A stretch of 64,000 nucleotides of DNA, from contig SGPL01000053.1 in the NCBI GenBank assembly GCA_004802705.1, positions 31,342 to 95,341 of the forward strand, in the 5' to 3' direction. Source of the stretch: Bondarzewia mesenterica. Its lineage: Eukaryota; Basidiomycota; Agaricomycetes; Russulales; Bondarzewiaceae. This document shows positions 24,605 through 36,171 of this stretch, piece after piece; the stretch's first letter is position 1, and each line of letters begins with the position of its first letter. The notes under the pieces were generated by a model. It made no database searches. It was given only the letters and a program-made list of their open reading frames with translations, and had not been told where the DNA came from. A program made the translations under genes and the position numbers.

Positions 24605-25376
24605 TTATATTTTCAGTCGTCCTATCTGGGTGTTCGTGTTTTGTACGTGCTAGGCAGTTTTCAAATCGATCATGTTGTACTTCAGATGACGTCTATGTGG
24701 ATGACGGATACTGATAACGCATCTGGACGGAAGCTATTCTCTATCGCAGCTGATCACCTTTCTATATTGGAAGAACAAGGGCTCAGCGCTCAAGGACAAG
24801 GACAAGCAGGGTAACAACGCGTCTGACATGTGAAGTTAATTATGTAAATTTAAGTTGGTGTCCGATGTGGGTCTTTGTGGGTCCCAGTAAATCATGACTC
24901 GGACTACTTAAAGATTTTACCTCGCTCAGTCTCGAGAATCAGCCTTCCCGAAATATCTCGAAATATCCGCTCAGTGAGCCGCTGTAAGCAGTACGTACTC
25001 GAGTCTTGTTTTTTTTTTGTTGCCGTCAAGCCTCTCATCGACTTAGGCACACCTTACCATGTTCGGGCAGCAAAATACGCCTTGCCCTGTGGCTTTGATC
25101 GATTGAGGTGGGCTGCTCGGCGATATCCTATCGCTCGTAGCGCTTATAATTATGAGACCCTGCATATAGGAAACACGATGTTAAACCCCGTCCACTCACC
25201 ATACGAAGGTGGCGTACAAACTTTGTCGAGAGATCAGTGTCGACGTGCCAAGTCAGGTCAGTTCACCGTTTCTTGCATCGTACTGACGCCTCTGTTCATC
25301 GCTCCCTCAGCCCACGTATTGGCAGTTACACCAGCTTACAGCGACCGGTGCATGCGATTTCAAACAAAGATTTAGT
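24605..25376. other. intergenic, no supportable gene
   Basis: A 166-codon frame at 24875-25375 begins with GTG, lacks domain resemblance and has no splice support, so I leave it out. Otherwise 3' flank of eEF1B-alpha and upstream region of the next gene. Confidence 0.5.
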
Positions 25377-25988
25377 ATGAGTACGTGTCTCGCCTTCAAA
25401 CGCACCTCGCTTTCAAACGCACATACTCTCATCTTCTGCTAATGTGCATACATGTCTTAAGCATTGACCAAGAATCACCAACACGTAACGCTTGAACCTA
25501 ATTCACTATACATCCTCACGCAACCTCTCTTGAATGGCGCCTTTCATTGGGCCTTCATGCTCACCGATGCCCAGAATGTTGCGACAATGCATCACTGGAT
25601 GGAGCAGGAGCGAGGTCCTCACGCTGAGGCTTACCATATGCATAACATTGCTGGAGGGGTGAACAAGCTACGAAATGCACCGGTTCTGGGATACTTCAAG
25701 ATCGACGGCTACGTCCCCATCGATCTTCCCCTTTTCACCCGCCTGTGTCAGAACACATTTCCCTCCGGATATACGACTGTATCACAGAACCGCGCGCATA
25801 GTCTCTCATGTCGAACATGGATAACGGCTGTTCTGACGACCTTAAAGAAGCAGGGGTATCTGAATCGAGAAGATATGCCTGAAGAAGTTGAGCGTCTTGT
25901 CAAGGCGAGGAGCGCGGAATTCGACGTGACATATACGAATGATTTCTTTTGGCAGAGGCCTTACTGGACTGTAGTCACGAGCGTTTGA
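25377..25988 (+). CDS. small protein with LRAT/NlpC-P60-like His and Cys motifs
   Basis: The start is ATG at 25377 with only 4 coding bases in exon 1 (ATGA|GTACGT); exon 2 is 25462-25988, giving 176 residues in phase. Without this splice the frame has no ATG at the right place. The sequence has LLNGAFHWAFMLTD near residue 30, an internal hydrophobic strand (APVLGYFKIDGYVPIDL) and LSCRTWITAVLTTLKKQG near residue 120. A His in an HWxF strand followed later by a Cys at the head of a helix is the arrangement of LRAT/HRASLS-type circularly permuted NlpC/P60 thiol enzymes. That is an inference; I cannot confirm the third catalytic residue. No signal peptide. Could equally be an unrelated lineage-specific protein. 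Confidence 0.7.
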
Positions 25989-26458
25989 CGTCCCATACAC
26001 TAATATCATTGTTACCAGCTGCACCGGCACTACGCGTTCCCTTAGCGTAAGTAGAGGGAGTTTATGGACGATGATCACACGCGGTGAGTAGTCAAAGTAA
26101 TTAGATGAGGCCAGGTCTTGTGGGAGGCCTCGTGTCGTTGGACAACTTCGCGCTCTTCTTGCCCTCCTCCTCCTCGTGACTGGGTATCTCGACTCGGGCG
26201 CTTAGTTTGTTTTGGCTGAAGTTGCATCCTATTTACTGTGACTATGCCACCGGGCCGCAGCTTGCTCTCAGCTCGAGTCTGACTTATCACTGTCCTGGCT
26301 CCTTGCATCTTCCGAGGTTCTCCCTTGACCCACAGCTTTGAAGGGATCACGAGGGCAGAGTCATCTAGGGAGGTATGCTTGCTAGGAGCGCTCTTTCGGC
26401 ATCACAAACTATAAAGCAAGTCATACAAACATGGAAGAAGGTTGTCGATATCACTATC
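25989..26458. other. intergenic, upstream of the GH115 gene
   Basis: No supportable gene. Probable promoter region of the GH115 gene; no clear TATA or CreA-type clusters stood out on reading. Confidence 0.45.
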
Positions 26459-29400
26459 ATGTCCCGCGTGTATCTTTGGCGCGGCATTTACTTTCTAGCA
26501 TTGACTTGTGGCGTATGCGCCATCGGTCAAGATACTTGCGTCTCATTTCTGTCTTCTACGTCTTCGTTCTCTGTGGTCAACAACGGCAAGGCTGCACCTG
26601 TCTTCATCTCTACCAATGAATGGCCTGGTGTCCAGCGCGCGGCAGATGACTTCAAATCCGACATTCAAAAGGTTACTGGTGTTACGCCTAAGCTCTCGAA
26701 CTTCACTTCTTCCTCTGGGCTGGGTAGCTCAATGGAGCCTATTCTCATCGGGACCCTTGGAAAGTCTTCTCTGATTGACCAGGTCGTAAATAATTCGAAG
26801 CTCGACGTCTCTTCGATCGAAGGGCAATGGGAGGCTTTTATGACACGGGTGGTCGACAATCCTCTCCCTGGCATAGGAAAGGCCTATGTCATCATCGGTT
26901 CGGATAAACGGGGCACCATCTATGCACTGTACGACCACTCGGAACAATTTGGTGTGTCAAATATCATCTTACTCATTGGGATCTGAAGCTGAGTAGTTTC
27001 AAGGTGTCTCGCCGTGGTATTGGTAGGAATCTCGCACATATTGAAGTCGCTTCCCATCCAATTGGCTCACCGACATTCGTTCAGGTGGGCAGATGTACCG
27101 GTAACTCGCCATTCTGATATCTTCGTTTCTGCTTCGGGGTGCTCTCACGGTTCTCCCACGGTGAAATATCGTGGTATATTCCTCAATGACGAGCAGCCGG
27201 CTCTACAATTCTGGGCCATGGAAAAGTTTACGAACGGTACTGGCGCAGCTTTGACTGGCTCTCCATTCAATCATCTTTTCTACACGAAGTTGTGCGTTGT
27301 GCTGGGTGCCTTCATCCTCATCCTACTAATGAAGTGTCGGAAGGTTTGAGTTGCTTCTGCGTCTTAAGGCGAATTATCTTTGGCCGGGTAAGTAAAGTTG
27401 AAGTTATGTTGCGACAAAATGCTCCCAAATTTACCTTGTCTGTTCAGCTATGTGGAGCAGGTAAGTCTGACTGCTTTCAATGTCAGACTCAATGTCATGG
27501 TATTGACTTGCCTTAATAGCGCATTCGCTGTCGATGATCCGCAAAATCAGCCCCTCGCAGATTCGTTCGGCATAGTCATGGGGACTAGGTGAGAAGTATT
27601 CATACTGCAAGTATCATCGGAAACGTTGATGCTTTCCTTTTGCCCACAAGTCACCAAGAGCCTCTCATGCGGAGCACTCCAGTTGAATGGGATCTATTCG
27701 GTTCTGGACCCTGGGACTACACCACGAATTCGCAAAATATATACAACTACTGGCAAGTTGGTGTGCAGCGCGCCAAACCATATGAGTCAATATACACCAT
27801 GGGAATGAGAGGAGCCGGGGATGGTATGGTCGCAGTCCTAAATCGTCCTGTTTGATATGCCCTCATGAACGTCGCAATACGATATAGTGCCGCTATCTGA
27901 AACTGAAAACATCGGCTTGCTAGAGGAGATCGTTTCAGATCAAAGGACGCTTCTCACAGATGTCTTCAACGGAACGAATATCACAACAATTCCGCAGATG
28001 TGGTGTCTATGTATGTTCCTATCACTTTATCGGCATGAATTGCACTGATTTCGATTTCAGACAAGGAGGTTGAGGGATATTATGACGATGGTATGCGAGT
28101 GGATGATGACATTACACTACTGTGGACGGACGACAAGTAAGTTGATCTCCTGTCATTGTTATTCTGATGGTATCTGATTCTCGCTCCAGCTGGGGAAACA
28201 TTCGTCGATATCCAATCGCTTCTGAGCGCAACCGCACCGGTGGTGCAGGTGTCTATTATCATGTGAGTTCTCCTGCAAATAATACCGCAAGATCTGACAC
28301 TTACATCGATCGACAGTTTGATTACGTGCGTAGATGGCAGGTATTGAATTGATATCGTGCTGATGAACATCAGGTTGGAGATCCTCGAGACTATAAGTGG
28401 ATCACTGTTTGTTTCGCGTCCTTCTCTGCATCTGGATCATAGCTGACACTGTTCTTGCAGTCAACGCAGATATCGAAGGTATGATTAACACCGGCTGTCT
28501 TCAATGAACAATGCTTACGACAGGACCAAGGTATTTGAACAAATGTCATTGGCAGTCGATCGTAAGGCAACGGAGATATGGATCGTCAATGTTGGCGACC
28601 TCAAACCATACGAGATGTCTATCGAGTTTTTCGTCACATACGGTTGGAATGCGACGCGATGGTCCTTGACAAACATGGACAGTTTTGTGTCGAGCTGGGC
28701 AGTGCGCGAATTCGACTTATCCGCTCAGGACGCAAATACGGTGGCAAGCATTGTTGCGAACTTGACAATGTATCTCTCCAGGCGCAAGCCGGAATTGCTG
28801 AGCTCCACCACGTTTGACCTGGTCAATTACAGAGAGTGAGTTTAGAAGCACGTATATCATCACACCGTTGCTTGATCACGTACTTGGATCAGAGCAGACA
28901 ATGTACTCGCTGCTTGGGACTCCCTCAATCACTCGGCCTCTCGAATTTACAACAACCTCTCGTCTGATATGCAACCCGCATTTTTCGAGCTGGTCTTCCA
29001 TCCCGTTCAGGCAGGATACACCCTCACCAAGCTCTGGATCTCGGCTGGCGTCAACAACTTGCGCACTTCTCAAGCTCGGGTCAGCGCTAACAACTATGCT
29101 GAGCAAGTGGAGCAATTGTTCGAGATGGATTATGATCTTGAACACGAGTATCAGACCATCTTAAACGGTATCGTGATCCTTCTTTCTTCATGCATCGATC
29201 GTCGTTGAATTAAAATTCTACCACAGGCAAATGGGATCTGTATGCTTTCCTCTGCCTTCTCTGAGAACCGTCACTGAAATCAGCTCAGCATGATGGATCA
29301 GCCGCACGTTATGTATTATTATTGGCAACAGCCAACTCAAAACACGTACGCTTTGTTCTGATCAGGTTGTAGCTGATGATCTTAGCCATTTTACTCTCAG

Positions 29401-30690
29401 GATGCCCCCGGTATCGAGGGTACAATCCCGAAAGCCCAATATTGCAGGGGTCATGAGAATAACACCTGAAGGGACGATGGGGACATGGTATGTTCATTAG
29501 TAGTGGAAGGTCGCCTTCATAAATAGTCTCACATGGTCCGCAGGCCGGGGGACAACCAGTATCAGTGCTCTCAAGGTTACAACTGTCCTAATCCTTCGCT
29601 ATCGCTGGATGCCTACACGCCTTTCAACAGCCGCTTCGTCGACGTCAGTGCTGGTGGTTCTATTCCATTCACGTTCACTGCGACCAGCAATGTATCTTGG
29701 CTATCCATAACTCCTGCTGAGGGCTCGCTCTCAAATTCTAATCCCGAACAGCGAGTGGAGTTGACTGTGGACTGGAGCAAAGTAAATGGCGCTGCTTCTG
29801 CGCAGATTCTTTTCAATGCTGCCGCCACTGCTCAGCAGGCATTGATCGTTCCTTTGACATTCACCGCGAATCATACCACCGTGCCCAGTGGATTTAAAGG
29901 TAGATACAATGCCATGAGCTCGATGGTGCTACCACTGTCTTATATTCTTGCTTAGGCTTTGTGGAGGGAGATGGTGGGATTGCGATTGAGGCCGCTCATG
30001 CCACCCGCAATACCACCGTCGGCGATGTAACTTGGAGGGAAATTCCAAACTACGGAAGGACTCTTTCTGGTGTCACGCCCTGGCCGCGACTGGGAAACAA
30101 CGAAGCCAACTATACTGCTGGTAGTGGCCCCAACTTGTTAGTCAATACCTCTTTCTATGTTTGTCATTTCTCTCTCATTTTCTCGCCTCCATCGAGACAG
30201 GGAGTACGATTTCTACAACTTTAACACCATCAGCGAGACAGGCAACGTCACAGTCACCGTGTACGTCTCGCCATCGTTGAATGCAAACGGACAAGACAGA
30301 CCGTTGGCTCTCGGTGTCCAAATCGACTCAGAGTCTCCTCAGACGACATACTTCATCCCGCCTTCAACACCGGGGTCAGAGCCCGCCGCGTGGGACGGTC
30401 TAGGTGGTTTCGTCGCGAATAGTATTGTACCGATAGTGGGGAATTTCACAGCTACTCCTGGGTCGCACACGCTCAAGGTTAGTTTGCCTTTTTGCACCGT
30501 TTTCCAGTCATACTAATCAATGTTACATAGTTATGGATGATCGAGCCAGCTGTGGTTATTCAAAAGATAGTGATTGGTGAGCGTCAATTAGCTTGCATCT
30601 GAAGGTTGAACTGACTAATGACCATGTCCAGATACCGGCGGAGTCAGAGAAAGCTACCTTGGGCCTCCAGAGAGTGTCATCATTCAGTAA
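26459..30690 (+). CDS. GH115 xylan alpha-1,2-glucuronidase, secreted
   Basis: Removes (4-O-methyl)glucuronic acid side groups from xylan outside the cell. A 23-exon model keeps phase throughout and gives 1001 residues: 26459-26951, 27004-27022, 27085-27291, 27344-27387, 27448-27460, 27520-27588, 27651-27823, 27888-28010, 28061-28136, 28190-28262, 28317-28325, 28374-28406, 28461-28478, 28531-28835, 28893-29167, 29227-29239, 29289-29345, 29401-29487, 29544-29899, 29956-30136, 30201-30477, 30531-30576, 30632-30690. A signal peptide (MSRVYLWRGIYFLALTCG) leads. GH115 signatures follow: YALYDHSEQFGVSPWYWWAD, YRGIFLNDEQPAL, LRLKANYLWPAMW, SHQEPLMRSTPVEW, WTDDNWGNIRRYP, and a C-terminal beta-rich module ending GPPESVIIQ. 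Many N-glycosylation sequons. Five exons are 9-19 nt long. The ATG is chosen because it starts the signal peptide. Family assignment secure. Confidence 0.93.
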
Positions 30691-31089
30691 TTCAACCGTT
30701 ATCGTTCTGCTATCCGTTGAAATCAGACGTGCCAACGACGCGCATACTCCGCGATGTTTTGATACCATGTTCATATGTTTTCTTCTCAAGTTCCGCTTTT
30801 GACGCATGGTATGGACCAATGATAAATCTTCTTACCTTGGTCATCTTAATCAACTCGTGACGACAGCGGAAACGGCGTATTTGTTGCTTTGTGACACCTG
30901 ACACGCCCCATTCAACGTCATTCTCGTTATCTGCCTCGTGATAGTTGTCGTCAGATCGGTCTATATTCCATCAGGGAGGGCATCCCGACGCATCCTGCCG
31001 GCTGTCATCATTTTGAATGAAACCAATGTTACACTCAGAGCTTCTGCACAAGGATCGCTGTAATATGGTAAATTCGCACGGACATTCGC
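30691..31089. other. convergent 3' intergenic region
   Basis: 399 bp between the ends of the GH115 and cyanamide-hydratase-like genes. No gene seen. Confidence 0.5.
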
Positions 31090-32096
31090 TCAGTCGAAAG
31101 GTCTCATAACCTCGTTCCCTCTCACGTCCGTTGCAGACTGACTAGGCTGTCCAGGCTTCCAATTCGGCACCTCGAAGGTAGAGCTATGGCACCACGGTTT
31201 TAGGCTGAGCTCTTTGTCGATGACTCGTCCGAAGTGCTCGGACCAGCCCTTGCGTGGGAAGGCCGATGTGGTCGTTTCAATGAGTTTAGGGTGAATCAAG
31301 TTTGCACGGCTACCGACAGAACAACTCAGGTGGGTTCTAGCTGCTGAACTGAAGTTGTGGAAAAGCCTACATGCCGACGTTATCCAGCAAAGTCGCGAGC
31401 TGGAGCATCTGACCGATCATAGTGATGTTACCGCTGAATCATATCGTAACGAGTAAGCGTGGAATTCATAGATGTGGATTTTGCCGGGATGGACGTACCC
31501 CTTGACAAAGATATCCTGGTGCCGCACGATCGCATCGCACACGCTATCCGCTTGGTCTTCAACGCCACCAACGGACAAGATGAGATCGCGCGCGACGATA
31601 GCACCTTTGAACTCAAAGGACATCTTGGTGCTGGCGAGGAAGCGCTCTGCAGTACCAATATCGTGGAGCAGGCAGGCAAGGTAATATGTTTCAGAGTCGT
31701 AGGACCATGTTGGGAAGTGAGTTTTCACAAGCGCTGTGCCTTGTTATGAAAAAAGGACATTGTTGAATTCAGGACATAGAGTGAAATTGAGGCACGTACC
31801 ATAGAAGTATACTCGATGGCTATGGCTGTAGGTCTGTTCATCTAACTCTTTCTATTCCGCAGGGTTGTTTGTGTGACGCCTACGGCCTCTGAAATTCTGG
31901 TAAGAAAGCTCACCTGAACGAACGCCTTCACTTCCTGAACAACCTTTGAATCAGGCAAGGGGAAGTCGTCTGCTATAAACAAGACTTGTTTTGGATTTGG
32001 ACCCGTTGCCGTGGGATGGTCTTTGAACAGCACCTCCGGGTCTCGAGGGACTGCAGAGAAGCCATAGAAAACCGTGTTATGGTTGGCGCTGGCCAT
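31090..32096 (-). CDS. cyanamide hydratase-type HD-domain protein
   Basis: HD-domain metalloenzyme of the cyanamide hydratase family (cyanamide plus water to urea; yeast Ddi2/Ddi3 and the Myrothecium enzyme). Exons 32096-31914, 31851-31800, 31739-31499, 31433-31371 and 31309-31090 give 252 residues, close to the ~225-245 of known members. Visible metal-site motifs are HSHRVYFYG, LACLLHDIGTAE (the HD pair) and DAIVRHQDIF, with NITMIGQMLQLATLLDNVG and HPKLIETTTSAFPRKGW downstream, all in family order. All five junctions keep phase. No signal peptide, so cytosolic. The tRNA-Ser lies about 360 bp upstream. Related HD proteins may act on other nitriles or isocyanides, so the exact substrate is an inference. 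Confidence 0.9.
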
Positions 32097-32456
32097 GGTG
32101 AAGGCTAAGGGGCTCCGCTGTCGGAATATGTAATGTAATGACTTATAAAAAGTTCACGATTTCTTATATAGCATGCATGTCGTCGATGGAGTCATCCCAT
32201 GATGGGCTTTCTAATTCCGTGCTCGGGCTCGGGGAGAAGAGGGGAGAAGATAGTCTTCGTGACATCCTATGATCCACGTTCCATAGTCAGCTCGGATGCT
32301 CAAACTTCAAGTTCGGGTCGCATAACGCCCGTACAGTAGTGAGCACCTGTAACTTCATGGCTACCCTCATGGAAGTACATAACCGTCTCATGGTAGTCAA
32401 CTGAACTTGGCGCTTTGGTGAAAAAAATAATGGGTATTATTTAATAGTTCAACATA
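32097..32456. other. intergenic, between cyanamide-hydratase-like gene and tRNA-Ser
   Basis: 360 bp holding the promoter side of the minus-strand gene; nothing else recognised. Confidence 0.45.
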
Positions 32457-32548
32457 GGCACCATAGCCAAGTGGTTACGGCGACAGATTAGAATCTCAAG
32501 ACGATCTGTTGGGCTTTGCCCGCGCAGGTTCGAATCCTGCTGGTGTCG
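32457..32548 (+). tRNA. tRNA-Ser(AGA) with a 10-nt intron
   Basis: Class II tRNA. The acceptor stem GGCACCA pairs with TGGTGTC (one G-U), followed by discriminator G. Box A GCCAAGTGG and box B GGTTCGAATCC are present. The anticodon stem ACAGA/TCTGT encloses loop TTAGAA-A with anticodon AGA at 32490-32492; the 10-nt intron (32494-32503) sits one base 3' of the anticodon, the canonical eukaryotic position. The long variable arm GGGC-TTT-GCCC and discriminator G fit serine. A TTTT run about 12 bp downstream could serve as the Pol III terminator. Confidence 0.95.
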
Positions 32549-32806
32549 TTTGAGACAGGTGTTTTGTGGTTCTGCATCAAACTCCTGCTCTGGCGTGCAC
32601 AAAACGCGAGAGACCCAAGTATACCTTAGAATAGGCATCAATATGGTTGCAGTACATCAGAGACACAGTGCGATTTTGAAAAACACAGTCCTCAGTGTAC
32701 ACGCCAACATTTTGAGAGCAGGGTTGTCTCGCATTACTCGAGTGCAATAAGTTATAGTAAGCACCGCACTACCTTACCGACCCGTACTTCATCCCTAATC
32801 CCGAGT

Positions 32807-34155
32807 TCACCACTTGCGCCTCTCCAGAGCCTTTTTCTCTGCCTCCGCACGTTGCTCCCGGAACCACTTTTTGACAGAGTCAATCGACTCGTGGAACGTG
32901 ATTGGCTTGTGAACCACATTTTTGGGCAGAACGGGGATGTTCAAGGCCCTGCGGACGCGCTGTTGCGCAGAATGAGGGTCTGTAAGAGCATGGCGCCGAT
33001 CCCGGTTAGCACGTAAAGGTTCAAGCCCTGGAATTGATCCGACTGTCAGGAGAGGATACGGTGGACACAGTGATGGGAGCTCACCGATGCAAAGGAGCCC
33101 ATCACAGGAATACTGATCACGGAGACCACCCTGAACAAGTTGATCATGTTGGCCACTGTCCCACGGTCACCGACCATATCGCGGGCACCGATCTAGAAAG
33201 TGTAAGGGGTTAGTACGTACATATCGCCAATTCACCACACGCGGGCACGCACCGACAACTGGACATTCATGAACACGGCTGAAGCAATGGGCAAGATGTA
33301 GTACGGATCTGCGAGCGTCAGGTCCGGCAAGAAGCTAACACCGCTGTACTTGAGCTGCTCCAGCGGCAACGTACACAGGCCCTTTACGCCGAAGAACATC
33401 CCCAGCGTCACAGGAAGCTGCACGAACGGCATGGCCAGCATCGGCAACATGCTCACGCCTGCCTGATCGTACACCTTCTTCTGCTTTAGCGCAACCATCT
33501 GCACCTTGAGAGTATCCTTGGACCCGTACGCGCGGTTCAGCTCGTCCTTGAGCGCCGACAGTCGCGGTTGGTGTGGCGCCAGGCGCGCCGTATTGCGCAG
33601 TTGTTGGACCGCCAGCGGGAAGAGGACCATACGCGAGAAAACAGTGCCCGCGATGATCGTCCAGAACCACGGCATCCCGGTGGACACGTTGACGAGCTCC
33701 AGCAACCATCGGGACAGTCCGGCGGGGCTCCAAGACGCGAGCCCAAGCGCGGCAAGATCACCGTATTGCAACGGCGCTAGACCGATGAGAGTGTCGGTGA
33801 TCGAGGAAGAGAAGACAGTGGAGGAGACGTCCTCAGCGTTCGGGACGGGGACGTCGAGAACGCTTGAGGTCACATCGACTGGTGCAGCGGCTTCTGCTGG
33901 TGGTTCTGGTTGAAAATCTATCGGTTCTGGTGACGGTGGTGGTGATGGCGCGGGAGTAGGAGCGGAAGGTTTTGAAGAGAAGAGCCAGAGGTTGCGCTTG
34001 GATAGTGGGGGAAATGCAGGAGAGGGTCTAGCAAGGTATCGCATCCGCTACGTTTCAATCAGTAAATTGCCTAGTCCACTGGCGGTTGGCATACCTGCGA
34101 GCTGAATGTTGACAGTAGCCGTGCTTGAGGGTCGCATGGTGCAAATGAAGCGCTC
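32807..34155 (-). CDS. OXA1: mitochondrial inner-membrane insertase Oxa1/YidC family, with apparent frameshift
   Basis: Inserts membrane proteins from the matrix into the inner mitochondrial membrane. Exons: 34155-34095 (start exon further upstream not resolved), 34047-33253, 33192-33085, 33027-32807. A presequence-like region (RLLSTFSSQRMRYLARP, then SKRNLWLFSS) precedes a Pro-rich linker. The YidC/Oxa1 core follows: PWFWTIIAGTVFSRMVLFPL, MPFVQLPVTLGMFFGVKGL, DPYYILPIASAVFMN and, in the last exon, GLNLYVLTGIGAMLLQTLIL. The basic matrix tail (VRRALNIPVLPKNVVHKPI to ERRKW) is in a different frame. Within 32951-32962 one base appears to be missing, since the last exon is 221 instead of 222 bases. 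The tail is too well conserved to be chance, so this is a sequencing error or a recent mutation. The initiating ATG is uncertain. Confidence 0.88.
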
Positions 34156-34659
34156 CTGCAAAGTAACGGGTCATGAGAGATTAGATCTTTGACTGCACTA
34201 GTTTCCGTCCAACACAGATTCCGAAAAAAATCTCCGTTTATTGCGTGAAAAAAAAAAAAGCAACGGCGACGGCATCCAAGTCTTTCGAATCGAACGGCTT
34301 TCTTGCAAGCTTGAAGTATGACTTGTCGACGTACCTTGTGCCCAGAAGCCGGGGACCCTGCATCCTGCTCAAAAAAGCGGCACCGTTCATTGAAATTGTG
34401 TCCGCTGCACAAGAGCACTGGAAAGAAGACACCAATGAAGGTGTTGAGTTTTGGAGGAGAAGGGGGATGTGGGCCGTGGCTGCAGCATTTGGCAATAATT
34501 TCGCGTCTCTCCAGTCCGGCAACTGCCGGCGCAACACGTACCGTAGGTCCGTAAGTACATACTCGATTCATCGGACATCCTGTACGACTTCAACCGTATT
34601 GAAGGCTTTTGAGTAACTGCTCAAAGTCTGCATGATCCAGATATAGTGATTTTACAGTC
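34156..34659. other. region between divergent Oxa1 and DUF202-like genes
   Basis: Should contain the first Oxa1 exon (minus strand) and the promoter of the next gene. A poly-A tract at 34247-34258 could hide an indel that blocks recognition of the Oxa1 start. Confidence 0.45.
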
Positions 34660-35221
34660 ATGCAAGGTCATCGATACAGGTCAGTTTTGTCTGCGAATGG
34701 CAAGGTAATATGTTTGATCAGGTCAAAAAGAGGTCATCGCGCACGCTCTTTCCTGGCTGAGGACGTGAACGAGCTCGTGGAGCTGCGCTCAAGACAACGG
34801 ACCTTCAATGGCGCATACGCTCGGACCGCGTTGGGCAATCTGGGCTACTCTTTAACAGTTTTGAGGCTTTTTGACCGACGTTTCTATCGTGGTGAGTCTC
34901 CTTAATTCATGTCTCCTATACATGTATATCTGAATCTGTCCGCCATTCGTCACACATAAAGTAGGTATCCTGTATGCGGCGCTTGCCGCGATGCTCATCG
35001 TGTGCGCATTCTTACGGGCACGGCATTCGCAACACGACTTCGCCGATATCTATAAGGATGGCAATGCTGTTCATCGTCGGGCGGTGCCTACCAAAGGCCA
35101 AGAGGACAAGCAGAAATTTGGACGGCCGTTCGTTACGGCTGGGTGGGTCGTGGTGGCCGTGGTCGGCGTTGTGGGTGTGATGGAGATTGGGCTGTTGGTG
35201 CTCATTTTGAAGATACCATAG
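34660..35221 (+). CDS. DUF202-like multi-pass membrane protein
   Basis: Small membrane protein resembling the DUF202 family. Exons 34660-34891 and 34965-35221 give 162 residues in phase. The segment RQRTFNGAYARTALGNLGYS corresponds to the Arg-rich start of DUF202 (R-T-F-x...R-T-A). The first membrane span is followed by IGILYAALAAMLIVCAFLRA, and a C-terminal span WVVVAVVGVVGVMEIGLLVL ends the protein after a charged loop (FADIYKD, QEDKQKFGRP). A possible extra 42-bp in-frame intron (34679-34720, GTCAGT...GATCAG) near the 5' end would remove 14 residues, so the N-terminus is uncertain. Molecular function of fungal stand-alone DUF202 proteins is not established. Confidence 0.75.
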
Positions 35222-36171
35222 CACTTACGGATTACCGGAACACCAGATGCATACCGTGACGTCCACCGTCACTATTCGTGCGTTTCCCATTATTTCAATG
35301 CTTTGTGGTCAATATTTGATTAATGGACTCTTGTCGACATCGTAAGTATCAGTAGGAGACAAGCGTTCCCCGCCGACCCCCACAGTCATGTCCTTCTTCA
35401 GGCAAGGCGGCGGTTGAGCTAACCTATTGTGCTCTTTGCTTGGACCACCTGCGCTGTGCTCGATTCAGTTGGCTTTCTCCGAGTCAGAACACTGAAGATA
35501 TCAGATTTCGACCCTGGCCTGGGGTGTCTTTTTCGATCCTTCCGGTCTCCTCTTGAGTATATCCCGCTACACGGTTCGTGCCTCAGGCGCATAGCTTCGC
35601 TTCCGCAGCGACTGCGGACCGTAACATATCTTAACAAAGGGGAGGTTATAAGAGGTAAATAGAGCAACGTGAAGACTGTCAGACTGCCATTCATTTTCCG
35701 TCGCCTTTTCAATCGAATTTCTGCTTTGCTCTACATATGAGTTACTCGGCATCGACTTGGGACTTGAGATATTCTGCCCATGGACCATAATCTCGATTTC
35801 TACCGCTCGGTTCATTCGACATTAAACTCAATTCTTGAATTCTCGGATGGCATTTTCGAAACGGTGCGTGCGCCTTGTAGGTGGAGACCATCATCACTAG
35901 TAGCGGGGAGGAATGACCGTGACAGGCATAGAGCGGCGACTCTGAGCGCGTCTGGGCGTTCAGAATCACACGGGCCAGACCAATGAGGAGCGGGCGTCTG
36001 CCACGCGTTGTTGTGACGACCTAGTGTGACACCTTCCTAGTGCCTCTTGACTGCATACTTTTTGCACGCCCCTGCAACGCCCCAGACACGCTGTCCACCT
36101 TCTTCCGACCTCGTCGTCGTACATAAACATAAATCAGTCGCTCGTTAAACATCACTCAGTCGCTTCCGACA
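35222..36171. other. intergenic, no supportable gene
   Basis: Short frames on both strands only. The 3' part, pyrimidine-rich with CACTCAGTCGCTTCCGACA just before the next ATG, is likely the promoter and leader of the secreted protein gene. Confidence 0.5.

Noticed and set aside
24875..25375. 166-codon plus-strand frame
   Set aside because: No ATG at the start, no recognisable motif, no splice-site support.
32549..32806. Possible extra exon of the Oxa1 gene or a small gene downstream of tRNA-Ser
   Set aside because: The Oxa1 stop at 32807 follows a normal KERRKW-type basic tail, and no other coding signal was found.
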